Positions 1 to 8,800 of a stretch of DNA of 64,000 nucleotides are shown in pieces (position 1 is the stretch's first letter; every line of letters starts with the position of its first letter). Where the stretch lies: assembly GCF_001545075.1 (NCBI RefSeq), contig NZ_FCOB02000008.1, positions 124,001-188,000 on the forward strand, in the 5' to 3' direction. The notes beneath the pieces were generated by a model, which was given only the letters and a program-made list of their open reading frames with translations, did not search any database and was not told the DNA's origin. Source of the DNA: Caballeronia ptereochthonis (GTDB lineage Bacteria > Pseudomonadota > Gammaproteobacteria > Burkholderiales > Burkholderiaceae). Made by a program: the position numbers and the translations under genes.

Positions 1-909
1 TTCCGGCCCAGACGGCGTGCGCACGACGCGGTGCTTGCCGCGCAGTCGTACGTGCAGTCGGGTCGGCGAATCGTGGTGGACGTCGATCTCGAGAAGTTCT
101 TCGACCGGGTCAACCACGACATCCTGATCGACCGTCTACAGAAACGTATCGGAGACCCCGGGGTGATCCGGCTGATCCGGACGTATCTGTCGAGCGGCAT
201 CAAGGATGGCGGCGCAATCCAGCAGCGCGAACAGGGCACGCCGCAGGGCGGGCCGTTATCGCCGCTGCTGGCCAACGTGTTGCTCGATGAGGTGGACAAG
301 GAACTGGAGCGGCGCGGCCACTGCTTCGTGCGCTATGCCGACGATGCGAACGTCTATGTTCGCAGCCGTCGTGCTGGCGAACGGGTGATGGCGCTGCTGC
401 GTCGTCTGTATGGGCGACTGCGATTGAAGGTCAACGAGACCAAAAGCGCGGTGGCCAGTGTGTTCGGTCGTAAGTTTCTGGGCTACAGCCTGTGGGTAGC
501 GTCCGGCGGTGTGGTCAAACGCAAGGTGGCGGCCAAAGCGCTGCTGGCGTTCAAACACCGGATTCGTGAACTGAGCGGCCGAAGTGGCGGGCGGAGCATG
601 AAGGACGTGGTGGAACGATTACGGCCCTATGTGCTGGGCTGGAAGGCGTACTTCCGATTGGCGCAAACGCCATGGGTCTGGCTCGTTCTCGACAAGTGGA
701 TGCGTCACCGGCTGCGTGCCATCCAGCTTAAACAATGGCGCCGCGGTCCGACCATCTACCGGGAACTGCGTGCGCTGGGCGCACCGCCTGCTGTGGCACA
801 ACAGGTGGCGGCGAACAGCCGTCGCTGGTGGCGTAACAGCGGCAAGCTTCTGAATAGCGTGCTGAGCCTTGCATACTTCGCTCGGCTGGGCGTACTTCGA
901 CTCTCTTAA
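1..909 (+). CDS. ltrA: Group II intron reverse transcriptase/maturase (partial, 5' missing)
   Basis: This is the C-terminal 302 residues of a group II intron-encoded protein that makes cDNA of the intron RNA and helps it splice. The frame is open from base 1 and begins with FRPRRRAHDAV, the usual RT block before the fingers. The RT active site YADD is in FVRYADDANVYV (about residues 115-118 of the visible part). The maturase domain follows, with the GWKAYF-like helix near position 635. No HNH endonuclease motif appears before the stop, so this is an endonuclease-minus type. The upstream part, including the start codon, lies outside the window. Family assignment is secure; current mobility cannot be judged. 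Confidence 0.93.
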   Translation, partial: FRPRRRAHDAVLAAQSYVQSGRRIVVDVDLEKFFDRVNHDILIDRLQKRIGDPGVIRLIRTYLSSGIKDGGAIQQREQGTPQGGPLSPLLANVLLDEVDKELERRGHCFVRYADDANVYVRSRRAGERVMALLRRLYGRLRLKVNETKSAVASVFGRKFLGYSLWVASGGVVKRKVAAKALLAFKHRIRELSGRSGGRSMKDVVERLRPYVLGWKAYFRLAQTPWVWLVLDKWMRHRLRAIQLKQWRRGPTIYRELRALGAPPAVAQQVAANSRRWWRNSGKLLNSVLSLAYFARLGVLRLS

Positions 910-920
910 CCTCAACTTCC

Positions 921-992
921 CGAACCGCCCGGTGCGGACCCGCATGCCGGGTGGTGGGGCAGGGGTACGGTCTCATGGCCGTCCCCTATGCC
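921..992 (+). ncRNA. Group II intron domains V and VI
   Basis: Twelve bases after the maturase stop, CCGGTGCGG and the CCGCATGCCGG side fold into a short GC-rich hairpin, as expected for catalytic domain V. It is followed by GGGGTACGG pairing with CCGTCCCC around an unpaired stretch, as expected for domain VI with its branch-point region. Position directly after the ORF supports the call. The exact boundary was placed by eye. Confidence 0.65.
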
Positions 993-1005
993 GATTCCCC
1001 CGCGC

Positions 1006-1752
1006 TCAGCGGCGGCGGAACATCAGGTCCCACACACCGTGTCCGAGCCGCAATCCGCGCTGCTCGAACTTCGTGACCGGACGGAACTCCGGGCGCGGCG
1101 CATAGCCGTCGGCGGTGTTTTCCAGCGCGGGCTCCGCCGCGAGCACTTCGAGCATCTGCTCGGCGTAGTTCTGCCAGTCGGTCGCCAGATGGATGTAGCC
1201 GCGGGGTCTCATACGCGAAACGAGCAGCGCGACGAACTTCGGCTGAATCAGGCGGCGCTTGTGATGCCGCGACTTGTGCCACGGATCGGGGAAGTAGATG
1301 TGCACGCCGTCCAGGCTTTCGGGCGCGATCATGTGCTCGAGCACTTCCACGGCGTCGTGCTGAAGGATGCGGATGTTGCCGAGCCCTCGCTCGCCGATCA
1401 GCTTCAGGAGCGCTCCGACGCCCGGCTCATGCACTTCCACGCCGATGAAGTCGTCGCCCGGCCGGGTGGCGGCGATTTCCGCCGTGGTCGCGCCCATGCC
1501 GAAGCCGATTTCCAGCACGCGCGGCGCCTGGCGTCCGAACAGCGCGTCCCAGTCGGCGAGCTGCGGGGCGTAGGGCACGACATAGCGCGGACCGAGTTCG
1601 TCGATGGCGCGCTGCTGGCCCACCGAGACGCGGCCCGCGCGCGTGACGAAGCTGCGGATACGGCGATGGTGCAGCATGGATGCTTCACTTTCGGCGGGGT
1701 GGCCGACGGGGTCGTTGGTGTCGGCGGCGTCGTCCTGGGAATCGTGGTTCAT
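1006..1752 (-). CDS. trmB: tRNA (guanine-N7-)-methyltransferase TrmB
   Basis: Predicted SAM-dependent enzyme that methylates G46 in the variable loop of tRNAs (248 aa). The SAM-binding glycine loop is visible as EIGFGMG around residue 80. The family signature [15 protein letters not shown] lies about residues 155-170. An N-terminal extension rich in Asp/Asn precedes the conserved core. The ATG at 1752 was chosen because the frame upstream reads through a terminator-like hairpin and has no conserved residues. The gene converges on the group II intron, which ends just past its stop. Its sequence appears intact. Confidence 0.95.
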   Translation of the reverse strand: MNHDSQDDAADTNDPVGHPAESEASMLHHRRIRSFVTRAGRVSVGQQRAIDELGPRYVVPYAPQLADWDALFGRQAPRVLEIGFGMGATTAEIAATRPGDDFIGVEVHEPGVGALLKLIGERGLGNIRILQHDAVEVLEHMIAPESLDGVHIYFPDPWHKSRHHKRRLIQPKFVALLVSRMRPRGYIHLATDWQNYAEQMLEVLAAEPALENTADGYAPRPEFRPVTKFEQRGLRLGHGVWDLMFRRR

Positions 1753-1786
1753 GGCGAGGCGATGCGGGAAACTAATGCGGGAAACT

Positions 1787-1820
1787 AAAAAGCCGCCCAA
1801 GCGTGACTTAGGGCGGCTTT
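1787..1820 (-). terminator. Rho-independent terminator after tRNA-Gly
   Basis: AGCCGCCC pairs with GGGCGGCT and a T-run follows on the minus strand. It sits 12 nt past the 3' end of the leftward tRNA and upstream of trmB, so it should separate the two transcripts. Confidence 0.75.
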
Positions 1821-1831
1821 CGCGGTGATTC

Positions 1832-1906
1832 TGGAGCGGGCGATGGGAATCGAACCCACGTCAGTAGCTTGGGAAGCTACGGTAATAGCCATTATACGAC
1901 GCCCGC
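1832..1906 (-). tRNA. glyT-CCC: tRNA-Gly (anticodon CCC)
   Basis: The reverse strand gives a full cloverleaf. The acceptor stem is GCGGGCG/CGCCCGC, the anticodon arm is GTAGC-TTCCCAA-GCTAC with anticodon CCC, the T arm contains GGTTCGATTCC, and an encoded CCA follows the discriminator base. It reads GGG glycine codons. Confidence 0.96.
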
Positions 1907-1917
1907 GTGAGCCGCAT

Positions 1918-1947
1918 ATTGTAAGCGCAACGCGCCCGGGGGCGCAA
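1918..1947 (-). promoter_or_regulatory. Sigma-70-type promoter of tRNA-Gly
   Basis: On the minus strand TTGCGC (1947-1942) and TACAAT (1923-1918) are separated by 18 nt, and the -10 box lies 11 nt upstream of the mature tRNA 5' end. Spacing and position fit a tRNA promoter; assigned by eye. Confidence 0.5.
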
Positions 1948-1969
1948 TTGCGCGCCTGTCATCGGGTCT

Positions 1970-2530
1970 TCAGATTCCGAACAAGGTCATCGACACCGCG
2001 ACGCGCGTCACCACCATCAACAGCACCTGCACGATCACGAAGAGCAGGATCGGCGAAAGATCGATGCCGCCGAGGCGCGGCAGAATGCGCCGCAGCGGAT
2101 CGAGGAACGGCGCGGTGATCTGATAGAGCAGCGGCATCGCCGGCGATTGCGGATTGAGCCACGAGAGCAGCGCCATCAGGATCGTCATCCAGATGATGAG
2201 GTTGAGCGCCCATTTGACGACGGTCAGCACCGCGACGAGCGCGAGCATCGGCAGCATGAGCGTCGGATCGACGCCCGCGAGCACGACCATCAGCGTGACA
2301 TAGGCGGCCGCCGCGATGAGTGCGGCGAGGATGCTCGCCCAGTCGATCTTCGCTCCGGGCAGGATCTTGCGCAGCGGCAGCACGATCCAGTTGGTCGCCT
2401 GCATCACGGCGTTGGAAACGGGGTTGTACGGCGGCATGCGCACGACCTGAATCCAGGCGCGCAGCAGGAGCGCCGCGCCGAACAGAGTGAAAACGGTGCT
2501 GAGCAGAAAACGGGCGATATCGCCGAACAT
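1970..2530 (-). CDS. YggT family integral membrane protein
   Basis: A 186-residue protein with two copies of the YggT-type hydrophobic module. The first covers about residues 5-85, with FTLFGAALLLRAWIQ and a conserved Asn-Pro region. The second covers about 100-180, with a membrane segment ending in SWLNPQSP. Four or more membrane helices are expected in the inner membrane. YggT proteins are implicated in osmotic shock tolerance or cell division in other bacteria, but the biochemical role is unknown. The start at 2530 begins directly with a membrane helix. No partner gene is adjacent. Confidence 0.85.
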   Translation of the reverse strand: MFGDIARFLLSTVFTLFGAALLLRAWIQVVRMPPYNPVSNAVMQATNWIVLPLRKILPGAKIDWASILAALIAAAAYVTLMVVLAGVDPTLMLPMLALVAVLTVVKWALNLIIWMTILMALLSWLNPQSPAMPLLYQITAPFLDPLRRILPRLGGIDLSPILLFVIVQVLLMVVTRVAVSMTLFGI

Positions 2531-3060
2531 CTCGGGGCCTCTGGAATGCGTGCGCAGCGTCGCGGCTGCGCCGGGTCGAATAACGGAAGATTGAAGCGGA
2601 TGGCGGCAGGGCTAGCGGCCGAAGGGTCGCGCTCGTTCGGGCCGGCCGTCACGGGCGAAGTCGAGGCGCTCGCCTGCGCGGCGCGAATCGTAAATGCTGA
2701 CCTTGATCATTGTTCGTTCTCTGGACTGGAGTACCTTGCCGAAGGCATCGCGGCGCGCGCGGCGAACCGTACCGATTCGCCCGACTGCATTCACGCCTAT
2801 CGATGGAGCTTCGCGATTCCTGTTTTTGCGGCGGCCTGGATTCCCCGCCCACCGGGGCTGCTCGGTGGGGCGCCGGTCGTCACCATAACACGGCTTTAAG
2901 CCGGCTTGGGGACGCCGTCGCACGCCGCGCGAGCGTTTGGCGCGATCCCGCTCCGCAAGGCGCGTGAAAGTCGTGTGTAAGGGACGTTTTCGTGAAAAAA
3001 GCCAGCATCGGAAAACCCTAGTGTTGTCATTTTGAGACGACCTCGAAAAGCGCAATTCCC
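2531..3060. other. Intergenic stretch without a supported gene
   Basis: Several frames are open here on both strands. None has a ribosome binding site with a plausible start, a recognisable motif or consistent codon use. I see no RNA gene or repeat before about 3060, where the structured element begins. Confidence 0.5.
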
Positions 3061-3075
3061 GCAAAACTGGCAGGA

Positions 3076-3301
3076 TATAAATACGGAAAGCGAAAGAGCG
3101 AGTCTGCGTGAATCCGTCTTTTGGGCGATGCGCAGCAACTCGGAGTTACCAGGAGGGTTACCTCTGAAGCGAGCTTTCCGGACCAAAAACGGCATGGTTT
3201 CTGCTGAACGTGGTTCAACACACACGGATGCCGAAATTTGGTTCCTTTGCGTACAAAGATGAGCGAACAGGGCGCGAAATACTAAAGAGAAGACGGATTC
3301 A
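3076..3301 (+). ncRNA. Candidate structured RNA (or MITE-like element)
   Basis: A TATAAA box (3076-3081) is followed by nested inverted repeats. TGAATCCGTCTT (3109-3120) pairs perfectly with AAGACGGATTCA (3290-3301). Inside it ACCAAA (3182-3187) pairs with TTTGGT (3237-3242), CGGCAT (3190-3195) with ATGCCG (3228-3233), and TGAAC (3205-3209) with GTTCA (3213-3217). Together they make one long rod with an internal bubble. A Rho-independent terminator begins seven bases later. Base composition is lower in GC than the neighbouring genes. A small RNA of roughly 220-240 nt explains the -10 box, rod and terminator. A MITE with 12-bp terminal repeats is the main alternative. I cannot match it to a known RNA family. 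Confidence 0.45.
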
Positions 3302-3307
3302 GCGGAA

Positions 3308-3330
3308 GAGGCCGATCTTTCGGCCTTTTC
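3308..3330 (+). terminator. Rho-independent terminator after the structured element
   Basis: AGGCCGA, a short loop and TCGGCCT are followed by TTTT. It ends whatever transcript crosses the structured element and lies 24 nt before the SD of the next small ORF. Confidence 0.7.
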
Positions 3331-3363
3331 ATGGGGTTTCATTCGCTACGTTCGGAGGTCGCC

Positions 3364-3525
3364 ATGAGCATTTTCTCTTATCGAAAGCATTTGCGATTCT
3401 TAAGCCAGGCCCAGCGTCGCCGCTGGTGGGACCAGAAAAAGCGCCTGACGCCACGGGTCGTGATCGGCGCGGCGTACGTGCCGCCGAATGTCACGCGAGA
3501 GTTTGCCTACGTGAAGGTGGGCTGA
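3364..3525 (+). CDS. Small hypothetical protein, 53 aa
   Basis: Function unknown. The protein is basic, with an Arg/Trp-rich N-terminal half (RRRWWDQKKR) and a hydrophobic middle segment (VVIGAAYVPP). GGAGG at 3354-3358 stands five bases before the ATG at 3364, and a strong terminator begins about 33 nt after the stop. The longer in-frame start at 3331 was rejected because it overlaps the preceding terminator and has no SD. SD plus terminator argues for a real translated unit; the sequence itself is not recognised. Confidence 0.55.
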   Translation: MSIFSYRKHLRFLSQAQRRRWWDQKKRLTPRVVIGAAYVPPNVTREFAYVKVG

Positions 3526-3558
3526 GCGCGAATCGTCGAAAATCTCCGGCAAAACATG

Positions 3559-3595
3559 AAAAGCCCCGCCGCGCAGGCCGCCCGGCGGGGCTTTT
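3559..3595 (+). terminator. Rho-independent terminator
   Basis: AAAAGCCCCGCCG and CGGCGGGGCTTTT form a near-perfect long stem with A- and T-runs on both sides, so it may act in both directions. It follows the 53-residue ORF. From here to 3850 I see only a probable promoter region for the next gene. Confidence 0.85.
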
Positions 3596-3863
3596 CAGTT
3601 CAATTGTAAATAGACGTTACGCGTCTCTCATGATTGCCCGATGTCTGCAAGTCGCTACTTTCTCTCAGGTCCGCCGAATGGTCGTTCGGAGCATGTCGGC
3701 GGGCGCCGGTTTGCTTTCACATTCGAAGCCACGTTAAGGAACTTGCAATTTGCAACAAATGGCCCCTGCGACCGACGCGCTTTTTCGTTAAATTGATCCC
3801 ATACCGTCGCGCATGGGGTGCCGTGTGGACCGGCATCAGTGCCAAGCGGCGAGGAGAACGAAA

Positions 3864-4169
3864 GTGAAAAAGCTCGGTGGTTTGTTGGTCGCTGGCGCGC
3901 TCGGCGTCGGCTTTGTCGGCGCGGCGCAAGCGCATGTTTCCGTCGGCGTCGGTATCGGGGTGCCGGCTTATCCGGTCTACGCCGCGCCGCCCGCTCCGGT
4001 TTATGTGGCGCCGCCGCAGCCGGTGTATGTGGCGCCGCCTCCGCCTGTCGTCTATGCGCCGCCGCCCGCGGTGGTCGTCGGCGGGTATGGGGGGTACGGC
4101 TACTATGGCCGTCCGTACTGGCGGCACCACGGCTATTACCGTCACGGCCCGGGCTACTGGCGTCACTGA
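3864..4169 (+). CDS. Secreted Pro/Tyr/Val-rich repeat protein
   Basis: Hypothetical exported protein of 101 aa. A signal peptide (KKLGGLLVAGALGVGFVGAAQA) is followed by a predicted cleavage after AQA. The mature part has repeated PVYVAPP units at about residues 45-70, then a Gly/Tyr-rich tract, and ends in a His/Tyr/Arg-rich tail. No catalytic motif is seen. Such low-complexity proteins are usually periplasmic or envelope-associated. The GTG at 3864 was preferred because GAGGAG lies eight bases upstream and the signal peptide begins exactly there; the upstream in-frame ATG would bury it. A terminator follows. Confidence 0.8.
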   Translation: MKKLGGLLVAGALGVGFVGAAQAHVSVGVGIGVPAYPVYAAPPAPVYVAPPQPVYVAPPPPVVYAPPPAVVVGGYGGYGYYGRPYWRHHGYYRHGPGYWRH

Positions 4170-4192
4170 CCGGCACTGCCGGCAAGTCCAGA

Positions 4193-4222
4193 AGGCGATG
4201 CAGGCATGCATCGCCTTTTTCA
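4193..4222 (+). terminator. Rho-independent terminator
   Basis: AGGCGATGCA pairs with TGCATCGCCT and is followed by TTTTTC. It ends the transcript of the secreted repeat protein. Confidence 0.85.
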
Positions 4223-4308
4223 TTCAGGCGCCGCCGATGCGGTGCTTTTGAATTCCGCTCCGGAACTTGGGAAAATGGCGGTTCACTCCACCTCACGCTC
4301 CGATTCCG

Positions 4309-5274
4309 ATGTCCTCACTTCCCGCCCCGACTTTCGATGACGTCGCCGATGCCGCAAGGCGCATCGAAGGCGTCGCACACCGCACGCCCGTCCTCACGTC
4401 CCGCACCGCCGACGAAATCGCCGGCGCGTCGCTCTTCTTCAAGAGCGAGAACTTCCAGCGCATGGGCGCGTTCAAGTTCCGCGGCGCCTACAACGCGATT
4501 TCCCACTTCGACGATCGCCAGCGCGCGGCGGGCGTCATCACCTACTCGTCGGGCAATCACGCGCAGGCGATCGCGCTGTCCGCGAAGCTCGCCGGCATCC
4601 GCGCGACGATCGTCATGCCCGAGGACGCGCCAGCCGCGAAGGTGGCCGCGACGCGTGGCTACGGCGGCGAAGTGATCACCTACGACCGCTACACGCAGAA
4701 CCGCGAGGAAATCGGCCGCAAGCTCGCCGAGGAGCGCGGCATGACGCTGATTCCGCCTTACGACCATCCGCATGTGATCGCGGGGCAGGGCACGGCTGCG
4801 AAGGAGCTGATCGAGGAAACCGGTCCGCTCGATTATCTCTTCGTGTGCCTGGGTGGCGGCGGGCTCATCGGCGGATGCGCGCTCGCGGCTGCCGCGCTGT
4901 CGCCGGACTGCAAGGTGATCGGCGTCGAGCCGGAAGCGGGCAACGACGCGCAGCAGTCGCTCGCGCGCGGCGAGATCGTGCATATCGAGGTGCCGCGCAC
5001 CATCGCCGACGGCGCCGCGTCCACGCACGTCGGCGAATACAACTTCCCGATCATCCAGCGTCACGTGGACCAGATCGTCACCGTGAGCGATGCGCAGCTC
5101 ATCGAGACGCTGCGCTTCTTCGCGCAGCGCATGAAGATGGTGGTCGAGCCGACCGGCTGCCTCGCGGCGGCGGCGGTGCTGCAGAAGGTCGTGCCGGTCG
5201 AGGGCAAGCGCGTCGGCGTGATCGTGTCCGGCGGCAACGTCGATCTGGCGAAGCTGGCTCAGTTCGTCGCGTGA
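4309..5274 (+). CDS. Threonine/serine dehydratase (PLP fold type II)
   Basis: Predicted PLP enzyme of 321 aa that deaminates threonine/serine, or a related hydroxyamino acid, to a 2-oxoacid. The PLP lysine is in FKFRGAYNA (about residue 60). The substrate loop SSGNHAQAIA lies near residue 85 and the phosphate-binding glycine loop CLGGGGLIGG near residue 182. There is no C-terminal ACT regulatory domain, so it resembles catabolic threonine dehydratase or hydroxyaspartate ammonia-lyase rather than biosynthetic IlvA. The ATG at 4309 starts directly before the conserved N-terminus. The gene converges with the LysE gene, leaving 10 nt between stops. Substrate choice cannot be read from sequence. 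Confidence 0.9.
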   Translation: MSSLPAPTFDDVADAARRIEGVAHRTPVLTSRTADEIAGASLFFKSENFQRMGAFKFRGAYNAISHFDDRQRAAGVITYSSGNHAQAIALSAKLAGIRATIVMPEDAPAAKVAATRGYGGEVITYDRYTQNREEIGRKLAEERGMTLIPPYDHPHVIAGQGTAAKELIEETGPLDYLFVCLGGGGLIGGCALAAAALSPDCKVIGVEPEAGNDAQQSLARGEIVHIEVPRTIADGAASTHVGEYNFPIIQRHVDQIVTVSDAQLIETLRFFAQRMKMVVEPTGCLAAAAVLQKVVPVEGKRVGVIVSGGNVDLAKLAQFVA

Positions 5275-5284
5275 AATCCGGTCG

Positions 5285-5953
5285 TCACGACGCCGCGTTC
5301 ACGATCAGATCGCGGTAGCCGTTGACGATCACGCTATACGAGAAGTACGCGAACAGCACCGCGGACATCACATGGCAGGCGCGCAGGAGCGTCGTTCCGG
5401 CGCGCTTCCTGCCGTGACTCGCGAGCGTGCAGATGAAGATCGTCCAGCCGAGTCCGCCGCAGAAAAAACCGGTCAAGAACACGGACGCGCTCACGGGGCT
5501 CGTCGCGCCGGCTTTTGCGATGAGCGCGCCGCCCACCGCGGCAAACCACAGGATCGCGCTCGGCGACGATACCGCGAGCAGGCATCCGCGCAGGAAGCTC
5601 TTCCAGTGATTCGGGCGCGGCGTGCCGAAATCCGCTTCGCCTTCGACGGGCGGCGCCGAGGCCGGATAGAGCGCCTCGCGCGCCATCTTCCAGGTCAGCA
5701 GGAGCAAAACGATCGCACCGCCGATCCACACGACCCAGCGCACGGCGGAAAACTGCAGCAGCGCCGACATGCCCGCGAGCGCGAGCGCCGCATAGAACAG
5801 ATCGCCGAAACAGGTGCCCAGGCCGAGCACGAGGCCAGGCCTGAAGCCGTGCGACAGCGCGAGCGAGATGATCGCCACGTTGGCGATCCCGATATCAAGA
5901 CACAGCGACAGCGACAGAAAAAAACCGTCCGACAGCAACGACCACGAGTGCAT
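5285..5953 (-). CDS. LysE/RhtB family amino acid exporter
   Basis: Inner-membrane exporter of 222 aa with about six hydrophobic segments. The N-terminal half contains GLGTCFGDLFYAALALAG, typical of the LysE superfamily, and a second half-repeat contains PSAILWFAAVGG. The substrate is probably an amino acid or derivative. It is the last gene of a leftward operon after ubiD and the asparaginase, starting three bases past the asparaginase stop. Placement next to an asparaginase suggests, by inference only, export or balance of aspartate/asparagine-related compounds. Confidence 0.85.
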   Translation of the reverse strand: MHSWSLLSDGFFLSLSLCLDIGIANVAIISLALSHGFRPGLVLGLGTCFGDLFYAALALAGMSALLQFSAVRWVVWIGGAIVLLLLTWKMAREALYPASAPPVEGEADFGTPRPNHWKSFLRGCLLAVSSPSAILWFAAVGGALIAKAGATSPVSASVFLTGFFCGGLGWTIFICTLASHGRKRAGTTLLRACHVMSAVLFAYFSYSVIVNGYRDLIVNAAS

Positions 5954-5956
5954 TTT

Positions 5957-6955
5957 TTATTGTTGATGGTTGTGTAGCGTGAAGCGCACGTCGAGGTGGC
6001 CGGTCGGCACGCCCATCGTGTTGCGCACGACCGGGTTGCGGAAGGCCGCGAGCGCGTCGCGCTGCTGTTGCGTGCCGATGCCGAGCAGATCGAGCACGTG
6101 AACGACGACCGCGTTGAGCACGGCCGTGTTGCCGTCCTCGACTTTCACCGCGATGCCGAGCGCGCCTTGCTCGTGCCGCACGCCGATCCCATAGCTCGCA
6201 TCCGCGCCGGTCTTGCCGACGAGCGCGCCGCCGAACGCCTGCATCAGCAGCGTGCAGAAGCGTCCTTCGCCCGCGACGAGCCCGGGATGCGACGTCATCG
6301 CGCGATGGATGCGCGCGAGCGCCGAGCCTTCCTGCGCGGCGGCGATCTTCACGTAGAGCCGTGCGAGACGCTCGAGCGCGAAGGCGGGCGTCGGCAGGTT
6401 GCAGCCGTCGATGGCCCATTGCACGGCATCGTCGGGGAGGTCGAGCGCGTGGGCAAGCGTGCGCTTCACGTGCGCCTGCAGCGGATGCCCGGGCAGGTGA
6501 TAGCCGTCGAGCGACGTGCCCATCGCGCGAGCGCCCGCGAGCATGCCGGCGTGCTTGCCCGAGCAGTTGCTGCACACGGCGGTCGGCGTGAAATCGCGCT
6601 TGATCCAGTCGCGATGGACCGCGTCCGAGATCGGCGGATGGCCGCCGCAGCGCAGATCGCTTTCGCTTGCCTGCGCCTTCGCGAGCATCGCGCGGGCGCG
6701 TTCGATGTGACGCGGCTCGCTGCTGTGCGAGCCGCACATGAGCGCGAGATCTTCCTCGCTGAAGCCAAAGCGCTCGAGCGCGCCGGTCTCGATGACGGCG
6801 AGCGCCTGCGCGGGCTTCGCCGCCGAGCGCGGCAGCGTCACGCGATGCGGATCGCCGAAGGCATGCACGAGGCGCCCATGCGCATCGACGACGGCGACAT
6901 GCGCCGCGTGCGTGTTCTCGACGACATCGCCTCGATAGAGCGTGGCCGCGATCAT
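5957..6955 (-). CDS. Asparaginase (Rhizobium AnsA-type family)
   Basis: 332 aa protein of the class 3 asparaginase family that hydrolyses asparagine to aspartate and ammonia. Family motifs seen are [12 protein letters not shown] (about 45-56), [10 protein letters not shown] (about 75-84) and [12 protein letters not shown] (about 128-139). The last holds the Cys/Ser-Lys residues of the SxxK-like active site. [13 protein letters not shown] lies near residue 245. The ATG at 6955 overlaps the ubiD stop as ATGA, implying translational coupling. The further upstream Met in this frame is inside ubiD and was rejected. Confidence 0.88.
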   Translation of the reverse strand: MIAATLYRGDVVENTHAAHVAVVDAHGRLVHAFGDPHRVTLPRSAAKPAQALAVIETGALERFGFSEEDLALMCGSHSSEPRHIERARAMLAKAQASESDLRCGGHPPISDAVHRDWIKRDFTPTAVCSNCSGKHAGMLAGARAMGTSLDGYHLPGHPLQAHVKRTLAHALDLPDDAVQWAIDGCNLPTPAFALERLARLYVKIAAAQEGSALARIHRAMTSHPGLVAGEGRFCTLLMQAFGGALVGKTGADASYGIGVRHEQGALGIAVKVEDGNTAVLNAVVVHVLDLLGIGTQQQRDALAAFRNPVVRNTMGVPTGHLDVRFTLHNHQQ

Positions 6956-8553
6956 GATGTCCTGTCTAGTCCGATTTCGGTCCACAGCGCGTCGACGCGA
7001 CGCTTGACCGCTTCATCCATCACGATGGGGCGGCCCCATTCGCGGTTCGTCTCGCCGGGCCACTTGTTGGTCGCGTCCAGCCCCATCTTCGAGCCGAGGC
7101 CCGCCACCGGCGAGGCGAAGTCGAGATAGTCGATGGGCGTGTTGTCGACCATCACCGTGTCGCGCATCGGATCGACGCGCGTCGTGATCGCCCAGATGAC
7201 TTCCTTCCAGTCGCGCACGTTCACGTCTTCATCCACGACGACGATGAACTTCGTATACATGAACTGCCGCAGGAAGCTCCACACGCCGAACATCACGCGC
7301 TTCGCGTGGCCCGGGTAGCTCTTCTTCATCTGCACGATCGCCATGCGATAGCTGCAGCCTTCGGGCGGCAGATAGAAATCGGTGATCTCGGTGAACTGCT
7401 TCTGCAGAAGCGGCACGAACACCTCGTTCAGCGCGACGCCCAGCACGGCGGGCTCGTCGGGCGGTTTGCCCGTGTAGGTGGAATGGAAGAGGGCGTCGCG
7501 GCGCATCGTGATCTTCTCGACCGTGAAGACCGGAAACCATTCCTGCTCGTTGTAATAGCCGGTGTGATCGCCGTATGGCCCCTCGAGCGCGTGCTCGTAC
7601 TTCGCGGCGGCGGAGGCCGACGGACGCGGCGGCGCGCCTGCGGGCGCGGGCGGCACGTTGCCGTCGTGCGGATGGATGAAGCCCTCGAGCACGATCTCCG
7701 CGCGCGCGGGGACTTGCAGCGTATCGACGCCCGGCGTCAGGCATTTGGCGAGTTCGGTACGCGAGCCGCGCAGCAGTCCGGCGAACTGATATTCCGAGAG
7801 CGAATCCGGCACCGGCGTCACGGCGCCGAGGATGGTCGCCGGATCCGCGCCGAGCACGACCGCCACCGGATACGGCTTGCCCGGATTGGCGAGCGCGAAC
7901 TCGCGGAAATCGAGCGCGCCGCCGCGATGCGCGAGCCAGCGCATGATGAGCTTGTTGCGCCCGATGAGCTGCTGCCGATAGATGCCGAGATTCTGCCGCG
8001 GCTTGTTCGGTCCGCGCGTGACGGTGAGGCCCCAGGTGAGGAGCGGTGCGGCATCGCCCGGCCAGCACGTCTGGATCGGCAGCCGATGGAGATCGACGTC
8101 CTTGCCTTCCCACACGACTTCCTGGCAAGGCGGCGCGCTCACCGATTTCGGCGCCATGTCCCACACGGCCTTGACGAGCGAGAGCAGCTTGCCCGCATCC
8201 TTCAGGCCTTTGGGCGGCTCGGGTTCCTTGAGCGCGGACAGCAGCCGGCCGACATCGCGCAGCGAACCCAGCGCGGCGACGTCGCTGCCGAGGCTGACAT
8301 CGGCGCCGCTCTGCGCCTCCGTTTCGATGCCCATGCCGAGCGCGACGCGCCGCGTCGTGCCGAACAGGTTCGCGAGCACGGGCATCGTGTGGCCGGTGGG
8401 CGCTTCGAAGAGCAGAGCCGGTCCGCCCGCGCGCAATACGCGATCGGAGATTTCGGTGATTTCGAGAACGGGAGAGACGGGCTGTCGAATGCGGCGCAGT
8501 TCACCGAGCGCCTCGAGGCGGGCGGTGAAGTCGCGCAGATCTTTGTATTTCAT
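6952..8553 (-). CDS. ubiD: UbiD family decarboxylase (4-hydroxy-3-polyprenylbenzoate decarboxylase)
   Basis: 533 aa prenylated-FMN-dependent decarboxylase acting in ubiquinone synthesis. It begins [20 protein letters not shown], the standard UbiD N-terminus, so the ATG at 8553 was chosen over an upstream Met. Visible motifs include the NLGIYR-type cofactor/metal loop near residue 190, the segment from [11 protein letters not shown] to the E-x-P-type region near 330-350, and the metal-dependent VDEDVNVRD near residue 455. Length and colinearity fit UbiD. It is first in a leftward operon with an asparaginase and an exporter. The prFMN synthase UbiX is not in the window. Confidence 0.93.
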   Translation of the reverse strand: MKYKDLRDFTARLEALGELRRIRQPVSPVLEITEISDRVLRAGGPALLFEAPTGHTMPVLANLFGTTRRVALGMGIETEAQSGADVSLGSDVAALGSLRDVGRLLSALKEPEPPKGLKDAGKLLSLVKAVWDMAPKSVSAPPCQEVVWEGKDVDLHRLPIQTCWPGDAAPLLTWGLTVTRGPNKPRQNLGIYRQQLIGRNKLIMRWLAHRGGALDFREFALANPGKPYPVAVVLGADPATILGAVTPVPDSLSEYQFAGLLRGSRTELAKCLTPGVDTLQVPARAEIVLEGFIHPHDGNVPPAPAGAPPRPSASAAAKYEHALEGPYGDHTGYYNEQEWFPVFTVEKITMRRDALFHSTYTGKPPDEPAVLGVALNEVFVPLLQKQFTEITDFYLPPEGCSYRMAIVQMKKSYPGHAKRVMFGVWSFLRQFMYTKFIVVVDEDVNVRDWKEVIWAITTRVDPMRDTVMVDNTPIDYLDFASPVAGLGSKMGLDATNKWPGETNREWGRPIVMDEAVKRRVDALWTEIGLDRTS

Positions 8554-8766
8554 CGATGGTCGGATTTGGACTCGAAGGCGCCCGGAGCGCAAGACGCGGG
8601 GGCGGGACAGCTGCGCGCCAAGCGATTGTCGATTTTACCTGCGTCCGCGTCCGTGCGTTTGGGGACATTCAGCAAAATCCGCTGGGAACGGCCCATGAGA
8701 CGTGCTTTCCGAGCACTGAACACCGTTCAATATAACTAAAAGTAATTGAAACAAAGGTCTATAGCA

Positions 8767-8794
8767 TTGACGCCTCATTAAACCCTGTTAGAAT
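8767..8794 (+). promoter_or_regulatory. Sigma-70-type promoter of the transglycosylase leader
   Basis: TTGACG (8767-8772) and TAGAAT (8789-8794) are separated by 16 nt. This would start a transcript near 8801, about 340 nt before the transglycosylase ATG. Confidence 0.6.
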
Positions 8795-8800
8795 CCGTTT

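Larger units (their letters stand above)
1..992 (+). mobile_element. Group II intron, 3' part (5' end outside window)
   Basis: The window opens inside a maturase reading frame. After its stop come two compact hairpins expected of intron domains V and VI, and then the trmB 3' end. The 5' intron boundary and domains I-III lie upstream of the window. The exact 3' splice point is inferred to be about 988-992, just after domain VI. The intron points toward the convergent trmB gene and stops about 15 nt short of its stop codon, so trmB is intact. Confidence 0.8.

Noticed and set aside
3210..3737. Plus-strand frame of 175 codons
   Set aside because: Crosses two Rho-independent terminators and part of the inverted-repeat element; no SD.
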